A DNA stretch of 23,988 nucleotides from an uncultured Acetatifactor sp. (GTDB lineage: Bacteria; Bacillota; Clostridia; Lachnospirales; Lachnospiraceae). The stretch is from assembly GCA_947626405.1 (NCBI GenBank), contig CANQSE010000003.1, forward strand, positions 1 through 23,988, read 5' to 3'. Both the position numbers and the translations under genes were made by a program. Positions 23,849 to 23,988 of this stretch are shown piece after piece. Each line of letters begins with the position of its first letter. Position 1 is the stretch's first letter. The notes under the pieces were generated by a model. It saw only the letters and a program-made list of their open reading frames with translations, made no database searches and was not told the origin of the DNA.

Positions 23849-23988
23849 ATGGGTTATAAGGAGGAATACAGTTTCTGGCTTAACGACGACTATTTTGATC
23901 AGGAGACCAAGAGGGAGCTTCAGGCCATAAGCGGCGACGAGAAGGAGATCGAGGATCGCTTTTACAGGGAGCTTGAGTTCGGAACAGG
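23849..23988 (+). CDS. Phospho-sugar mutase (phosphoglucomutase/phosphomannomutase family), 3' partial
   Basis: Only the first 46 codons are present before the window ends. The translation begins MGYKEEYSFWLNDDYFD and continues with ETKRELQAI, then GDEKEIEDRFYRELEFGT. This is the characteristic N-terminus of the large (about 560-580 residue) alpha-D-phosphohexomutases of Clostridia, which interconvert glucose-6-phosphate and glucose-1-phosphate (or the mannose forms); the text stops just before the usual GTGGLRG segment. Glucose-1-phosphate is the substrate of RfbA, so the gene fits functionally after the polysaccharide locus, although it has its own promoter. GAGGTAG lies about nine bases before the ATG. 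Confidence 0.85.
   Translation, partial: MGYKEEYSFWLNDDYFDQETKRELQAISGDEKEIEDRFYRELEFGT

Overview
The window looks like chromosomal DNA of a Gram-positive Clostridia, most likely Lachnospiraceae. The reasons are mid-GC coding sequence, AGGAGG-type ribosome binding sites, membrane-anchored GH25 muramidases with SpaA-like and bacterial Ig-like domains, and a phospho-sugar mutase of the kind common in that family. Almost all of it is one cell-surface polysaccharide locus. Organism and products are inferred from protein motifs read by eye; no database search was possible.

Layout. (1) Positions 2-1030 are the 3' part of a dTDP-4-amino-4,6-dideoxygalactose transaminase (rffA/wecE), whose first ~80 bases look foreign. 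(2) Positions 1043-4170 hold three tightly packed polytopic membrane proteins of unknown function; the last two may be halves of one family protein. (3) A convergent gene on the minus strand (5365-4175) encodes a membrane-anchored SGNH-fold protein without the catalytic serine. (4) After a ~290-base AT-rich divergent control region, a long plus-strand operon runs from about 5659 to 23711. It holds a large GH25 muramidase with acidic cytoplasmic repeats, rfbB, rfbA, a second smaller GH25 protein, rfbC, an ABC polysaccharide exporter (Wzm and Wzt with a carbohydrate-recognition domain), a methyltransferase-kinase fusion resembling the WbdD chain terminator, two GT2 glycosyltransferases, an MBOAT O-acyltransferase and an SGNH-like partner. 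(5) After a promoter, the first 46 codons of a phosphoglucomutase/phosphomannomutase-type enzyme run off the right edge.

How it fits together (inference). RfbA and RfbB make dTDP-glucose and then dTDP-4-keto-6-deoxyglucose. RfbC takes this toward dTDP-L-rhamnose, with the reductase RfbD not in the window, and the aminotransferase takes the same intermediate toward dTDP-Fuc4N. The two GT2 proteins build the glycan in the cytoplasm. The methyltransferase-kinase may cap the non-reducing end, Wzt-C may read the cap, and Wzm exports the chain. MBOAT plus SGNH may O-acetylate the exported glycan, and the anchored muramidases may open or remodel peptidoglycan around the export or attachment site.

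Most notable points: the Gram-positive version of a WbdD/Wzt-C-like cap-and-export module; a muramidase whose cytoplasmic side carries seven acidic 26/29-residue repeats; a pseudo-catalytic SGNH protein in the same locus as a normal-looking one; an extra two-helix N-terminus on the exporter permease; and a probable chimeric junction at the left edge.
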